DNA of 64,000 nt from an uncultured Paracoccaceae bacterium (GTDB taxonomy: Bacteria > Pseudomonadota > Alphaproteobacteria > Rhodobacterales > Rhodobacteraceae): NCBI GenBank assembly GCA_937872465.1, contig CALMSR010000051.1, forward strand, positions 124,001 through 188,000. Direction: 5' to 3'. Below the pieces are notes generated by a model. It was given only the letters and a program-made list of their open reading frames with translations, was not told the origin of the DNA and made no database searches. How positions within the stretch are numbered: the first letter of the stretch is position 1; the number at the start of each line of letters is the position of its first letter. The position numbers and the translations under genes were made by a program. This document shows positions 25,620 to 34,380 of the stretch, one piece after another.

Positions 25620-26579
25620 CTACTGGTTCATCCCGATGAAATTGTCCATGATGTCGAGGATCGCCGGGCCGATCAGCACGATGAAGAGTGCGGGCAGGAT
25701 GAAGAGCATCATCGGCACGGTCATGGTCGCCGGCAGCCGGCCCGCCTTCTCCTCGGCCCGCAGCATGCGCTCGGTGCGCTGCTCCTGGCTCAGCACCTTG
25801 AAGGCGCGGGCGAGCGGTGTGCCGTATTTCTCGGCCTGGATCATGGTGTTGACGAAGGCGGCGACCGAAGGCAGCGGCGCGCGGTCGGCGAGATTCTCGA
25901 GCGCCTGGCGGCGTTCGGGCATGAAGCTCAGCTCGAGCGCGGTCTGGTTCAGCTCCTCGCCGAGCACCGAGGACTTGCGGCTCGTCTCGGTCACGACGCG
26001 CTTGAGCGCGGCATCGGAGGCCAGGCCCGCCTCGGCGCAGATCACCAGCATGTCGAGCGCGTCGGGCAGCGACTTGCGGATGCTCTCGAGCCGCTTCTGC
26101 CTTCCGTTCTTGACGATGATGTCGGGCAGCTTGCTGCCGAGGAGGGCTGCCAGCACGATCGCCCCGGCGTCGAAGGCCGGACCGCGGCCGATCGGGTCGA
26201 GCCCGTAGACATAGAGCGCCGCCGCCGCGAGGAAGACGATCGGCGCGACCAGCTTGAAGAAGGTGTAGATGACAATGGCGTCGCGCGACCGATAGCCCGC
26301 GCTGACCAGCATGAGCTTCTTCTCCCGGCTCTGGCGATCCTTCATGATCGAGAAGCGCTTGGTCGAGAAGCGCATGAAGTTGACTGCGCCCTGCTGCCAC
26401 ATGGAGTTGCGCGACGGCCCGGAAGCGCCGGCGGCCCGCCCGCTGCGCCGTCCGACCGCCGATTGCACCCGCTGCTGGCGGGCGCGGCGGTCGAAGAGCA
26501 TCATGCCGACGGCCGAGAGGAGAAGCACGCCCGAGAGGCCCGCGGCCAGGACGATGACGACTGCCGGATGAAGCTCCAT
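25620..26579 (-). CDS. tadC: Flp pilus inner-membrane platform protein TadC
   Basis: The product is 319 residues of the type II secretion F-domain family. An N-terminal membrane segment is followed by a cytoplasmic F domain, with LPDALDMLVICAEAGLASDAAL near the centre, EELNQTALELSFMPERRQALENLADR, and C-terminal membrane helices. TadC pairs with TadB as the platform on which the TadA ATPase acts. It lies 13 bp after tadB and is the last gene of the main minus-strand tad operon. Confidence 0.95.
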   Translation of the reverse strand: MELHPAVVIVLAAGLSGVLLLSAVGMMLFDRRARQQRVQSAVGRRSGRAAGASGPSRNSMWQQGAVNFMRFSTKRFSIMKDRQSREKKLMLVSAGYRSRDAIVIYTFFKLVAPIVFLAAAALYVYGLDPIGRGPAFDAGAIVLAALLGSKLPDIIVKNGRQKRLESIRKSLPDALDMLVICAEAGLASDAALKRVVTETSRKSSVLGEELNQTALELSFMPERRQALENLADRAPLPSVAAFVNTMIQAEKYGTPLARAFKVLSQEQRTERMLRAEEKAGRLPATMTVPMMLFILPALFIVLIGPAILDIMDNFIGMNQ

Positions 26580-26592
26580 CGGCCCTGCCCTC

Positions 26593-27600
26593 CTAGATCT
26601 CGAACTGGGTCATGCGCCACATCACGAAGGCGCCCACACTGATGCTGCCCATCCCGATCATCAGCATGTTCTGACCCCGCGGATCGGTGAAGAGCGGCAT
26701 CACGTAGTCGGGGCTCATCAGGGTGAGCAGGCCGAGCATGACGAAGGGCAGCGCGCCGATGATCATCGCCGAGGCCTTGGCCTCGGAGGAGATCGCCTTG
26801 ATCTTCAGCTTCATGCGCTCGCGCTGGCGCAGGAGATCGGCGAGGTTGCCGAGCGCCTCGGCGAGGCTGCCGCCGGTCTCCATCTGGATGGTGATCGAGA
26901 TCGCGAGAAAATCCATCTCCGGCCGGTCGATCACCCGCGCGGTGCGCCAGAGCGCCTGGTCGATCGGCTCGCCGAGCGCGACCCGCTCGCTGATCGCGAG
27001 GAAATAGCCACCGAGCGGATCCTCGTATTCCTGGCCGACGGTCCCGATGCATTCGATGACCGGGAGGCCGGACCGGATGCCGCGGATGATGGTGTCGAGC
27101 CCGTTGGGCAGCTGCTTCATGAAGCGGTTGGCGACCATGTTGCCGCGGAGCTTGACGAAGGCGTCCACGAGGAACATGCCGACGAAGAGCGACGGGACGA
27201 CGAGGAGCGGCGGCGGGAAATCCGTGGTCAGCGTGGCGATCGTCCCGGCGATGCCCGCCACGATCAGCGAGATGAGGACGAAGGCGCCGATCGAGAGCTT
27301 CATGCCGGCGCGCTTGATGTTGGCCCGCAGCCGGGTGGTGTTGAGCAGCGGCACGAAGCGCGAGAGCGCGTCGGTCAGGGTGACGAAGACGCTGGTGTCC
27401 TCCTTGTGCCGCAGGAGCGCCATGCGGGCGTCGTCGAGGTCGAGCTTGCCCGACATGCGCTTGCGCCCCACCCGGCCGAGGCGCTTGCGGTGCCGGTGCC
27501 GGGCCTCGAGCACCACCGAGATCACGAAGAGGCCCAGCCCGACGATCACCGCCACCGAAAGGACGAAGATGCCGGCGACGAAGATCAGGTTGCTCGGCAT
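26593..27600 (-). CDS. tadB: Flp pilus inner-membrane platform protein TadB
   Basis: The product is 335 residues from the ATG at 27600. It has an N-terminal membrane helix, a long basic linker (EARHRHRKRLGRVGRKRM), then helices flanking a cytoplasmic F domain: QLPNGLDTIIRGIRSGLPVIECI and ITIQMETGGSLAEALGNLADLLRQRERMKLKIKA, a typical TadB/GspF motif. The gene start overlaps the end of tadA by 16 bp, so translation is probably coupled. Confidence 0.95.
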   Translation of the reverse strand: MPSNLIFVAGIFVLSVAVIVGLGLFVISVVLEARHRHRKRLGRVGRKRMSGKLDLDDARMALLRHKEDTSVFVTLTDALSRFVPLLNTTRLRANIKRAGMKLSIGAFVLISLIVAGIAGTIATLTTDFPPPLLVVPSLFVGMFLVDAFVKLRGNMVANRFMKQLPNGLDTIIRGIRSGLPVIECIGTVGQEYEDPLGGYFLAISERVALGEPIDQALWRTARVIDRPEMDFLAISITIQMETGGSLAEALGNLADLLRQRERMKLKIKAISSEAKASAMIIGALPFVMLGLLTLMSPDYVMPLFTDPRGQNMLMIGMGSISVGAFVMWRMTQFEI

Positions 27601-29210
27601 CCCATCGCCTCCATCAGCCGGGTTCCCAGCCCGAAATATTCCGCCCGCGGCATGAAATGCGGGCGCAGGTGACTGCATTCGTGATGGCCGAGCAGGCTGC
27701 CGTCGTTGCCCTCGCCCTCGTAGACGAACTTGAAGAGGTCCTGGGTGGTGACGACCTCGCCCTCCATGCCGGTGATCTCGGTCACCTGGGTGATGCGGCG
27801 CTTGCCGTCGCGCATGCGGCTGATCTGGACGATCATGTGGACCGCCGACTGGATCTGCTCGCGCACCGCCTCGGCCGGCAGCTTGAAGCCCGACATCGCC
27901 ACCATGTTCTCGAGGCGCGTCAGCGCGTCGCGCGGCGTGTTGGAGTGGATCGTGCCCATGGAGCCGTCGTGGCCGGTGTTCATGGCCTGGAGCATGTCGA
28001 TGGCTTCCTCGCCGCGGATCTCGCCGACGATGATGCGGTCGGGGCGCATGCGCAGCGCATTCTTCAGGAGGTGGCGCATGGTGATCTCGCCCTCGCCCTC
28101 GATATTGGCGGGCCGGGTCTCGAGGCGGACCACATGGGGCTGCTGCAATTGCAGCTCGGCCGCGTCCTCGATGGTGATGGTGCGCTCGCCGTGGTCGATC
28201 ATCCGGCTCATGGCGTTGAGCAGCGTCGTCTTGCCCGAGCCGGTGCCGCCGGAGATCAGGATGTTGAGCCGCGCGCGGCCGGCGATCTTCAGCACCGTCG
28301 CCATGTCCGGCGAGATGTTGCCCTGGCGCGCCATCACGTCGAGCGTGATCTCCTTCTTGGAGAACTTGCGGATGGCGATGGTCGGGCCGTCGATGGCGAG
28401 CGGCGGGATGATGATGTTGACGCGGCTGCCGTCCTTGAGGCGGGCGTCGACCAGCGGCACCGATTCGTCGACGCGGCGGCCGACCTCGGTCACGATCCGG
28501 GTCGCCACGTGGATGACATGGGGGTCGTCGCGGAACTGCACGTCCGTGAGTTCCAGCTTGCCCTTGCGCTCCACATAGACCTGGTGCGGGCCGTTGACCA
28601 TGATGTCGGTCACGGTCTCGTCGGCCAGGAGCGGCTCGAGCGGGCCGAGGCCGACCATGTCGTCGACGAGCAGGCGCACGATGTTGCGCAGCTCGGCCGC
28701 GTTCAGCTGGATGCGCAGGTCGACGATGATCTCCTCGACGATCTCCGCGATCTGGGCGCGCAGCTGGTCGGGCCCGAGCGAGGAGGCGACCGAGATGTCG
28801 ATGCGCTGCATCAGGAGCGGCATCACCTGCGCCTTGACCTGGAGCGAGCGCTTGTTCTTGGCGTCCGGCGCGTTCCGGGACTCGGGCTCCGCCAGCGGAT
28901 CGGCGAGCGGATCCTCCTCGGGCTCCTCGGGGGCCTCGGGCTGGTTGGCGGCGAGGCGCTCGGAGTTCAGCACATCGACCACCTCGCGCAGCATCTGGCG
29001 CTGCTCGAGGATCGTCGGCTTCTCGTCCCGGGCCGCGACCAGGGATTCGAGCACGTCGTTGGCCATCTCCGCGAGCTGCATCGGATTGGAGGCGGCGAGT
29101 CCCTCCGCCCCGAGCGCCTGGCGGATGCGCTCGGTCGCCGCCGAACGCAGCACCGAGAGCGCGCCCTCGGAAGGGGCGACCCCGCCCCGCTCGAATCCGT
29201 CGTCCATCAT
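27585..29210 (-). CDS. cpaF: Flp pilus assembly ATPase TadA/CpaF
   Basis: The product is 541 residues, a type II/IV secretion ATPase. Walker A is SGGTGSGKTTLLNAM, preceded by the Asp and His boxes, and the Walker B-like region is RMRPDRIIVGEIRGEEAIDMLQAMNTGHDGSMGTIHSN. An N-terminal helical extension of about 150 residues (acidic EAPEEPEEDPLADP linker) precedes the core, a little longer than many homologues. It hexamerises on the cytoplasmic face and drives pilus extension, and in Caulobacter also retraction. It lies 3 bp after cpaE. Confidence 0.96.
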   Translation of the reverse strand: MMDDGFERGGVAPSEGALSVLRSAATERIRQALGAEGLAASNPMQLAEMANDVLESLVAARDEKPTILEQRQMLREVVDVLNSERLAANQPEAPEEPEEDPLADPLAEPESRNAPDAKNKRSLQVKAQVMPLLMQRIDISVASSLGPDQLRAQIAEIVEEIIVDLRIQLNAAELRNIVRLLVDDMVGLGPLEPLLADETVTDIMVNGPHQVYVERKGKLELTDVQFRDDPHVIHVATRIVTEVGRRVDESVPLVDARLKDGSRVNIIIPPLAIDGPTIAIRKFSKKEITLDVMARQGNISPDMATVLKIAGRARLNILISGGTGSGKTTLLNAMSRMIDHGERTITIEDAAELQLQQPHVVRLETRPANIEGEGEITMRHLLKNALRMRPDRIIVGEIRGEEAIDMLQAMNTGHDGSMGTIHSNTPRDALTRLENMVAMSGFKLPAEAVREQIQSAVHMIVQISRMRDGKRRITQVTEITGMEGEVVTTQDLFKFVYEGEGNDGSLLGHHECSHLRPHFMPRAEYFGLGTRLMEAMGCRAT

Positions 29211-29213
29211 CGC

Positions 29214-30431
29214 TTAGGCCTTCTTGAGCCGGCGCCTGAAGAACGAGACCTGCTTGGCCTCCTCCGGCACGCCGGCGAGTTCGATGCAGAACTTGTGCAG
29301 GTCCGACACCATCTTGTGCTTGGGATCGGCCGCAACCAGCGGACGTCCCTTGAGGCTGGCAGCAGCCATCGCCTTGCTATCCATCGCGAAGACGCAGCGC
29401 AGCCTGGACTCCATGCCGGCCTCGAATTCCTTGGCCGTCACGTCGGGCTTCGGCGCCACCTGGTTGGCGACGACGTGGATCTTCGCCTGCCGGTTCCGGG
29501 TCTGGAGCAATTTGGACAGGCGGTTGGCGTCGCGGAGGGATTGCAGCGTGAGCTCGGCGACGATCACGATGTCGTCGAAGCGCGAGAAGAGCGCCGGCTC
29601 GCGCATCACGAAATGCCGCGGCAGGTCGAGCACCGACATGTCGAAATTCGCCCGCATCGTGTCGGCGAGCATGAGGACCTTGTCGTCGCTCATGCGGACG
29701 GTGTCGTCGAAGGCCTCCTCCGTCGCGAGCACATGCAGGCCGCGGCCGACCTTGGCCATGGCGTTCTGCAGGAAGACCTCGTCGACCCGCTCGGGATCGT
29801 CGAAGGCCTCGCGCAGGCCCCGCGTCGGCTCGATGTCGAGCGAGAGCGCGATGTTGCCGGCATAGATGTCCATGTCGACCAGCGCCGTCCGGCGGCTCAG
29901 CTTCTCGGACATGATCCAGGCGGTGTTGATCGCGAGCGTCGTGGTGCCCACGCCGCCGCGGCAGCCGAGGAAGCCGACCACCCTGCCCTGGGCGGTGATC
30001 CCGTCGCTCGATTGCTCGAGGCGCACGAAGATCTCGCCGAGCATGTCGGCGTCGATCGGCTTGACGAGGTAGTCGCGCGCGCCGGTGCGCATGATCCGGC
30101 GGAAGTAGTTCACGTCGTTGACGCTGCCCAGGACCATCACCTGCGAGCCGAGCCGGGCGAGCTCGGTCAGGCCCTGCTCGACCTCCTCGATCGGCAGGCC
30201 CTCGACATCGACGATCATGAAGCGCGGCGGCGGCGCCACCCCAAGGAGGCGCAGCGCCGTGGCGAGGCCGCCCTTGCGGATGCTCGAGGTCGACCAGCTG
30301 CGCTGCTCGGCGATGGTGGTCGCCGCCGACTGGGAACCGTCGTCGGTGAGATAGGCGGCGAAGGGCTCACGGGCCGAGGAATCGTCCTCGAAGACCATGC
30401 CGCGGGCGGGTGCTGTCGCTGTGTTTGCCAT
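29214..30431 (-). CDS. cpaE: Pilus assembly protein CpaE/TadZ (ParA/MinD-like)
   Basis: The product is 405 residues. An N-terminal receiver-like domain (residues about 55-150, ending RDYLVKPIDADMLGEIF) lacks an obvious full phosphorylation site. A MinD-type ATPase domain follows, with GCRGGVGTTTLAINTA, the TadZ variant of the deviant Walker A in which the signature Lys is replaced, and then VDMDIYAGN. TadZ/CpaE places the pilus apparatus, often at a cell pole. It lies between cpaD and cpaF in one operon. Confidence 0.95.
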   Translation of the reverse strand: MANTATAPARGMVFEDDSSAREPFAAYLTDDGSQSAATTIAEQRSWSTSSIRKGGLATALRLLGVAPPPRFMIVDVEGLPIEEVEQGLTELARLGSQVMVLGSVNDVNYFRRIMRTGARDYLVKPIDADMLGEIFVRLEQSSDGITAQGRVVGFLGCRGGVGTTTLAINTAWIMSEKLSRRTALVDMDIYAGNIALSLDIEPTRGLREAFDDPERVDEVFLQNAMAKVGRGLHVLATEEAFDDTVRMSDDKVLMLADTMRANFDMSVLDLPRHFVMREPALFSRFDDIVIVAELTLQSLRDANRLSKLLQTRNRQAKIHVVANQVAPKPDVTAKEFEAGMESRLRCVFAMDSKAMAAASLKGRPLVAADPKHKMVSDLHKFCIELAGVPEEAKQVSFFRRRLKKA

Positions 30432-30437
30432 GGCGGT

Positions 30438-31109
30438 TCAGTTGCCGATCATCGAGACGAGCGGATCGGGCTCCTTGATCTGGTCGAGCCGGTAGCGTTC
30501 GACCGCGGCGCCGGCGGCATTGGCCTCCGAGCCGCGGAGCACGCGCGGATTGATCAGGTCCTGGGGCCGGGCCGCCATGTTGGCGAGATTGAGCGCGTTG
30601 GAGCAGCCGGTCGGCGGCTCCGCCGCGGCATCCTCCGGCGTCCAGGTGTCGGGCGCCGGGGTCGGGCACATCACCCGGAACCGGCCGTTGCGCACGACCT
30701 CCACCAGCGCCGCGTCGAAGCGCCCGGCGCCGAGCGGGCTCGCGGGGCTGCCGAGAACCTGCACGCGCGCCGGGGTGCCCGCGACCGCGGCCGCGGCGGT
30801 GGCGACCCGCGCCTGGTCGAGCGTCTCGTTGCCGGTGATCCCGAGCCGCACGAAGATGTCGTCCCCGGCCCGGAGCCCGAGCGTGGAGAGCGTGTCCTGC
30901 ATCCAGATCAGCTCGCCGCTCGCCAGATCCGCGCCGCCGGCCTGGAACTTCAGCTCGTAGAAGCGCTCGGAGGGACCGATGTTGTAGCTCGACTTGGCGA
31001 CATAGGGCACCGTGCCGGTTTCGCAGCCGGCCAGCGCGGCCAGCGCCGCGACGGCGAGCCCGCCGAGGAGCGCCCGCGTCGGGCGCCGCGTGGATGTGGT
31101 TCTCGACAT
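30438..31109 (-). CDS. cpaD: Pilus assembly protein CpaD (outer-membrane lipoprotein)
   Basis: The product is 223 residues from the ATG at 31109. A lipobox-like LAALAGC ends the signal peptide, so a lipoprotein is expected. The body shows an OmpA-like ordering (DTLSTLGLRAGDDIFVRLGITG...VQVLGSP). The CpaD core with FRVMCPTPAPDTWTP and CSNALNLANMAARPQDLINPR follows and is highly characteristic. CpaD supports secretin (CpaC) function at the outer membrane. A GTG at 31136 that overlaps the cpaC stop is an alternative start. Confidence 0.93.
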   Translation of the reverse strand: MSRTTSTRRPTRALLGGLAVAALAALAGCETGTVPYVAKSSYNIGPSERFYELKFQAGGADLASGELIWMQDTLSTLGLRAGDDIFVRLGITGNETLDQARVATAAAAVAGTPARVQVLGSPASPLGAGRFDAALVEVVRNGRFRVMCPTPAPDTWTPEDAAAEPPTGCSNALNLANMAARPQDLINPRVLRGSEANAAGAAVERYRLDQIKEPDPLVSMIGN

Positions 31110-31132
31110 CTCCTGCAACCTCCCGATACCCG

Positions 31133-32500
31133 TCACTCGAACACGAAGCCGGACGACCCGTAGAGCCGGCGCTTGCCGATCCGGTTCTGCACCTGGGTCA
31201 CGTTGGCGCGGTTGCCCTGGAAACGGCCGAGCATGATGCGCTCGAAGTCGTTGGGCGGCACGTAGCTGTCGACCGGGGTCGCGACCTTGCGCGCCGTGGT
31301 CGGGCTGACGATGACCGGGGTGACGATGATCACGAGCTCGGTCTGTCCGCGCTTGAAGCCGGTGGACTTGAAGAGCGCGCCGAGCACCGGGACGTTGCCG
31401 AGCCCCGGCATCTGGGCGGCGTTCTGCGCCGAGTTCTTCTGCATCAGCCCGGCGATGGCGAAGCTCTGCCCGCTGGCGAGATCGACCGTCGTCTCGGCGC
31501 GGCGGGCCACCAGCGAGGGCACGCTCGCCTCGTTCGCGAAGCTGAGGTCGCTGACCTCGGTGGCGACCTTCAGGCTGATCCGGTTGCCGTCGATCACCGT
31601 CGGCGTGAAGTTCAGCGCGATGCCGTAGTCCTTGAACTCGACATTGGTGCCGTTGTCGCTGACGGTGGAATAGGGATATTCGCCGCCCGCGAGGAAGTTC
31701 GCCGTCTCGCCGGAGCGCGCCGTGAGGTTCGGCTCGGCGAGGATGGTCACCATGCCCTCCTCCGAGAGCGCCTGCAGCAGCACGTCGACATTGAGCCGCG
31801 GCGCGCTGTAGCTGACGCTGGCGCCGTAGCCGTCCGGGCCGACCGACGAATTGCCGCCGCCGACGAAGCCGTACTGGAACTTGCCGTCCGAGCTCACGCC
31901 GATCGCGCCCCAGCGGATGCCGAGCTGCCGGTCGACGTTGCGGTTGACCTCGGCGATGCGGACCTGGAGGTTGACCTGGGTCGGCGCCGCGACGGTCATG
32001 CGATTGACCACCTGGCCGATGTCGTCGACGAACTGCGCCGCCACCTGCATCACGTCGGCCGCCTGCTGCGGGGTGTCGACGGCGCCGGTGATGACCAGGG
32101 ACTGGTCGACGGTCGTCGCCGTCACGTTCTGGCCGGGCGCCACGCGCCGGAAGCCTTCGGTGATCGCCGCGTTGTTGTGGGTGACCTTGATGACGGCCGA
32201 CATCAGCACGTCGTCGTTGTCGTCGACGGCGAAGAGCGTGGTCTCGCCGACGCCGATCCCGGTGAGATAGAGCAGGCGCGGCGATTTCACCTCGACATCG
32301 GCGACCTCGGGATTCGCCACGAAGAGGCTGGTAAACTCGCTGTCGACCTTGATCAGCTGGCCGGTTCCGACCGTAAGGGACACGTCCTGTTCCGTCGCCG
32401 GCTTGACCAGTTCGAAGCTCTGGGCCGGGATGGTGCAGAACACCGGCTGAAGAAGCAGCGCCGCAAGGATCGCGGACGCGCGAATGTGGGGTCTGTTCAC
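31133..32500 (-). CDS. cpaC: Flp pilus secretin CpaC/RcpA
   Basis: The product is 455 residues from a GTG at 32500, chosen because GGAGA lies 8 bases upstream and the next residues form a signal peptide (SAILAALLLQPVF). The N-terminal domains include VNRPHIRAS...VSLTVGTGQLIKV and a BON-like segment near VTATTVDQSLVITGAVDTPQQA. The secretin domain follows (LNVDVLLQALSEEGMVTILAEPNLTARSGETANFLAGG to VPVLGALFKSTGFKRGQTELVIIVTPVIV). It forms the outer-membrane pore for the Flp pilus. Confidence 0.95.
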   Translation of the reverse strand: MNRPHIRASAILAALLLQPVFCTIPAQSFELVKPATEQDVSLTVGTGQLIKVDSEFTSLFVANPEVADVEVKSPRLLYLTGIGVGETTLFAVDDNDDVLMSAVIKVTHNNAAITEGFRRVAPGQNVTATTVDQSLVITGAVDTPQQAADVMQVAAQFVDDIGQVVNRMTVAAPTQVNLQVRIAEVNRNVDRQLGIRWGAIGVSSDGKFQYGFVGGGNSSVGPDGYGASVSYSAPRLNVDVLLQALSEEGMVTILAEPNLTARSGETANFLAGGEYPYSTVSDNGTNVEFKDYGIALNFTPTVIDGNRISLKVATEVSDLSFANEASVPSLVARRAETTVDLASGQSFAIAGLMQKNSAQNAAQMPGLGNVPVLGALFKSTGFKRGQTELVIIVTPVIVSPTTARKVATPVDSYVPPNDFERIMLGRFQGNRANVTQVQNRIGKRRLYGSSGFVFE

Positions 32501-32525
32501 TGCTCGGTCTCCGTTGCGTTCCGTT

Positions 32526-33566
32526 CTAGTCCGCGGCGGGTGCGGCATCCGCCTCCGCGCCGAGGTCGATGGCGCCGATCGCGACGGCGCGGGTGGCGGT
32601 TCCGCGCACGATCTGGACGCGCGCCATCCGGTCCTGGATCGGAACGGGGCTGCCGGGGGTGCCGCTGGCCGCGACGGGCGCGGTCGAGGCCGCCACCTCC
32701 CGGCGCAGAAGCGAGGTCACGTCCGAATCGAGGGTGAGCTTGCGCGGATCGAGCCGGGTCAGGCCGGCGGCCAGCCGCGAGGCGCTCGTCAGCCCGAGCG
32801 GCTCGGTCATCCCCTCGCCGGCGCCGGCCTCCGCGACCTCGTCGCCGCCGTCGCGCACCGAGTTCAGGACCAGCGAGAGGTCGCCGAGCGTCGTGGCCAG
32901 CGTGATCACCTCCGCCTGCTCGGGCGTCACCTCGAGGGTGGCGGTGCGGGCGACGGGCGGCGGAACGATGTTGCCGGTCTTCTCGTCGATGGTCTGGCTC
33001 GCGTCCAGGCGCTGGTCGAGGGCCAGAACCCGGAGGTTCCGCACCATGGTCTCGCTGGCGCGGATGTCGCGCTCGGCGTCGATGACGTCGCCGGCGACGG
33101 AATAGGTCAGGATGATGTCCACCCGGTCGCCGGGCAGGATCAGGCCGCTGAGCCCCGCCACCTCGCCGATCGGGATGGCGATGGCGCGCTTGCCCTGCGG
33201 CAGGACCGCGGCGAGGAAGCCGCGCTCGCCGGGCTGGACGATCGCCGAGCGGGCGAGCGGCACGCCCTTGGGCAGCACCTGCCGGGCGACGCTGCCCACC
33301 AGGATCTCGGCGCCCGCGTCGTCGGCCACGATCATCTCGGGCGTGACGAGCGATTCGCCGACCGCCATCCGCCCGAGCTGCTCGGGGCGGAGGATCGATC
33401 CGGCGGCCAGTTCGACCGCCGGAACGAAGACTTCCTTCGTCTTCGGGGCCTGGGCGACAGCCGGCATGTCGACCGCCTGCACCGGCGCTCCGAGCTGCTG
33501 GAACAGGTAGAAGCCGGTTCCGCCCGCCGCGACCAGGGCCGCGAAGATGAAAAGGAAGATGCGCAT
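32526..33566 (-). CDS. cpaB: Pilus assembly protein CpaB/RcpC
   Basis: The product is 346 residues. An N-terminal membrane anchor (IFLFIFAALVAAGGTGFYLF) is followed by a SAF domain (EVFVPAVELAAGSILRPEQL) and the CpaB core (GKRAIAIPIGEVAGLSGLILPGDRVDIILTY). CpaB is a periplasmic protein thought to hold or align the secretin. It is the gene after flp in the operon (45 bp gap) and precedes cpaC by 25 bp. Confidence 0.95.
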   Translation of the reverse strand: MRIFLFIFAALVAAGGTGFYLFQQLGAPVQAVDMPAVAQAPKTKEVFVPAVELAAGSILRPEQLGRMAVGESLVTPEMIVADDAGAEILVGSVARQVLPKGVPLARSAIVQPGERGFLAAVLPQGKRAIAIPIGEVAGLSGLILPGDRVDIILTYSVAGDVIDAERDIRASETMVRNLRVLALDQRLDASQTIDEKTGNIVPPPVARTATLEVTPEQAEVITLATTLGDLSLVLNSVRDGGDEVAEAGAGEGMTEPLGLTSASRLAAGLTRLDPRKLTLDSDVTSLLRREVAASTAPVAASGTPGSPVPIQDRMARVQIVRGTATRAVAIGAIDLGAEADAAPAAD

Positions 33567-33611
33567 GGGAAGCGACCCCTCGGTTAGGAATTGGCCGACC
33601 TAGTGTCGCGA

Positions 33612-33824
33612 TTACTCCTCCGCGACGACCTCGCCACCGCCGTCAGGGGCCGCGGCCAGCTCGGCGCTCACTTCACCGAAGGTGCCGATCAGGCCTTCGC
33701 CGAGCGTCGTCACGGCACCGATGATGGCGACGGCAATGAGCGCGGCCAGCAGGCCGTATTCGATGGCCGTCGCACCCTCGTCGTCGGACCAGAGGCGCTT
33801 GGCAAAGTTCAGCGTATTCATCAT
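33612..33824 (-). CDS. flp: Flp-family type IVb pilin (major candidate)
   Basis: The product is 70 residues. The prepilin site is SDDEGATAIEYGLL: cleavage after Gly18 leaves a mature pilin of about 52 residues that begins ATAIEY, with Glu5 and Tyr6 as in Flp pilins. It is followed by a 20-residue hydrophobic stretch and an acidic tail. It is the first gene of the cpaB-C-D-E-F-tadB-C operon and has an AGGAG site before the ATG pair at 33821/33824. Its upstream DNA is AT-rich and carries a hairpin at 33853-33873. Confidence 0.95.
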   Translation of the reverse strand: MMNTLNFAKRLWSDDEGATAIEYGLLAALIAVAIIGAVTTLGEGLIGTFGEVSAELAAAPDGGGEVVAEE

Positions 33825-33852
33825 CTCTTCACTCCTGTACTCAGCTACTCCA

Positions 33853-33873
33853 GGCGTGTGATCTTCACACGCC
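33853..33873 (-). promoter_or_regulatory. Hairpin in the flp upstream region
   Basis: GGCGTGTGA (33853-33861) and TCACACGCC (33865-33873) form a perfect 9 bp inverted repeat with a 3-base spacer, 29 bases upstream of the flp start. It may be an RNA structure in the flp leader or an operator. The AT-rich DNA beyond it (33885-33960) is the likely flp promoter region; TTGTTT-16-TAACAA on the minus strand is a weak candidate. Confidence 0.4.
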
Positions 33874-34066
33874 GCCTTGTTACCACAACTCTCCCATAAA
33901 ACAAGACTTCAATACTGATATTTTTCTAGAAACTTGCAGAGTGTAGGGATGAAATCATTTATAGAGCGTTAAATAGCGAAATCGCCGATACTGGCAACGA
34001 ACTGGCGACGCCGATCAAGACTGGAACGGGCCGGGCGGGCGGTCCGGCAGACGGTCGGTTCCGATC

Positions 34067-34089
34067 CCCGCCGAAGGGGCTTCGGCGGG
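34067..34089 (-). terminator. Hairpin downstream of the second flp gene
   Basis: CCCGCCGAAG (34067-34076) and CTTCGGCGGG (34080-34089) form a 10 bp stem with a 3-base loop, 26 bases after the stop of the second pilin gene. There is no T-run on the minus strand, so its role as a terminator is tentative. Confidence 0.5.
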
Positions 34090-34115
34090 TTAAAACGCGG
34101 GGCGGGATCGCGCGC

Positions 34116-34310
34116 TTACGGCGCGGGCGCTTCCATCGCCACCAGGCCGTCTTCGACATCGTTGAAGGTGGTCGCCAGTTCGGTGCCGATGGCTCGCAGC
34201 GATACGACGATCGCCATGGCGAGAAGCGCGGCGAGGAAGGCGTATTCGATCGCGGTGGCGGCATCCTCGTTGCGAATCAGGTGCCAGGCGCTCTTCGGGA
34301 AGCCTCTCAT
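34116..34310 (-). CDS. Second Flp-family pilin with Ala at the -1 cleavage position
   Basis: The product is 64 residues. The core IRNEDAATAIEYAFLAALLAMAIVVSL has the same ATAIEY mature start as the neighbouring Flp. The residue before the cut is Ala instead of the usual Gly. The hydrophobic helix has FLAALLAM in place of GLLAALIA. A short acidic tail follows. It lies 292 bp upstream of flp on the same strand, with its own hairpin between them, so it is probably a separate transcription unit. It may be a minor pilin or a pilin processed less efficiently. Confidence 0.88.
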   Translation of the reverse strand: MRGFPKSAWHLIRNEDAATAIEYAFLAALLAMAIVVSLRAIGTELATTFNDVEDGLVAMEAPAP

Positions 34311-34380
34311 TTCCGAATACTCCGACGTTACGATTGCGGTGCATGCGAATTGCAGTCGCCCGAGCGTAGGGTCTCGGCAT

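Noticed and set aside
27657-31163. A 1168-codon open frame on the plus strand across the tad operon
   Set aside because: Antisense to cpaD, cpaE and cpaF; high GC keeps antisense frames open. The composition is unlike a real protein.
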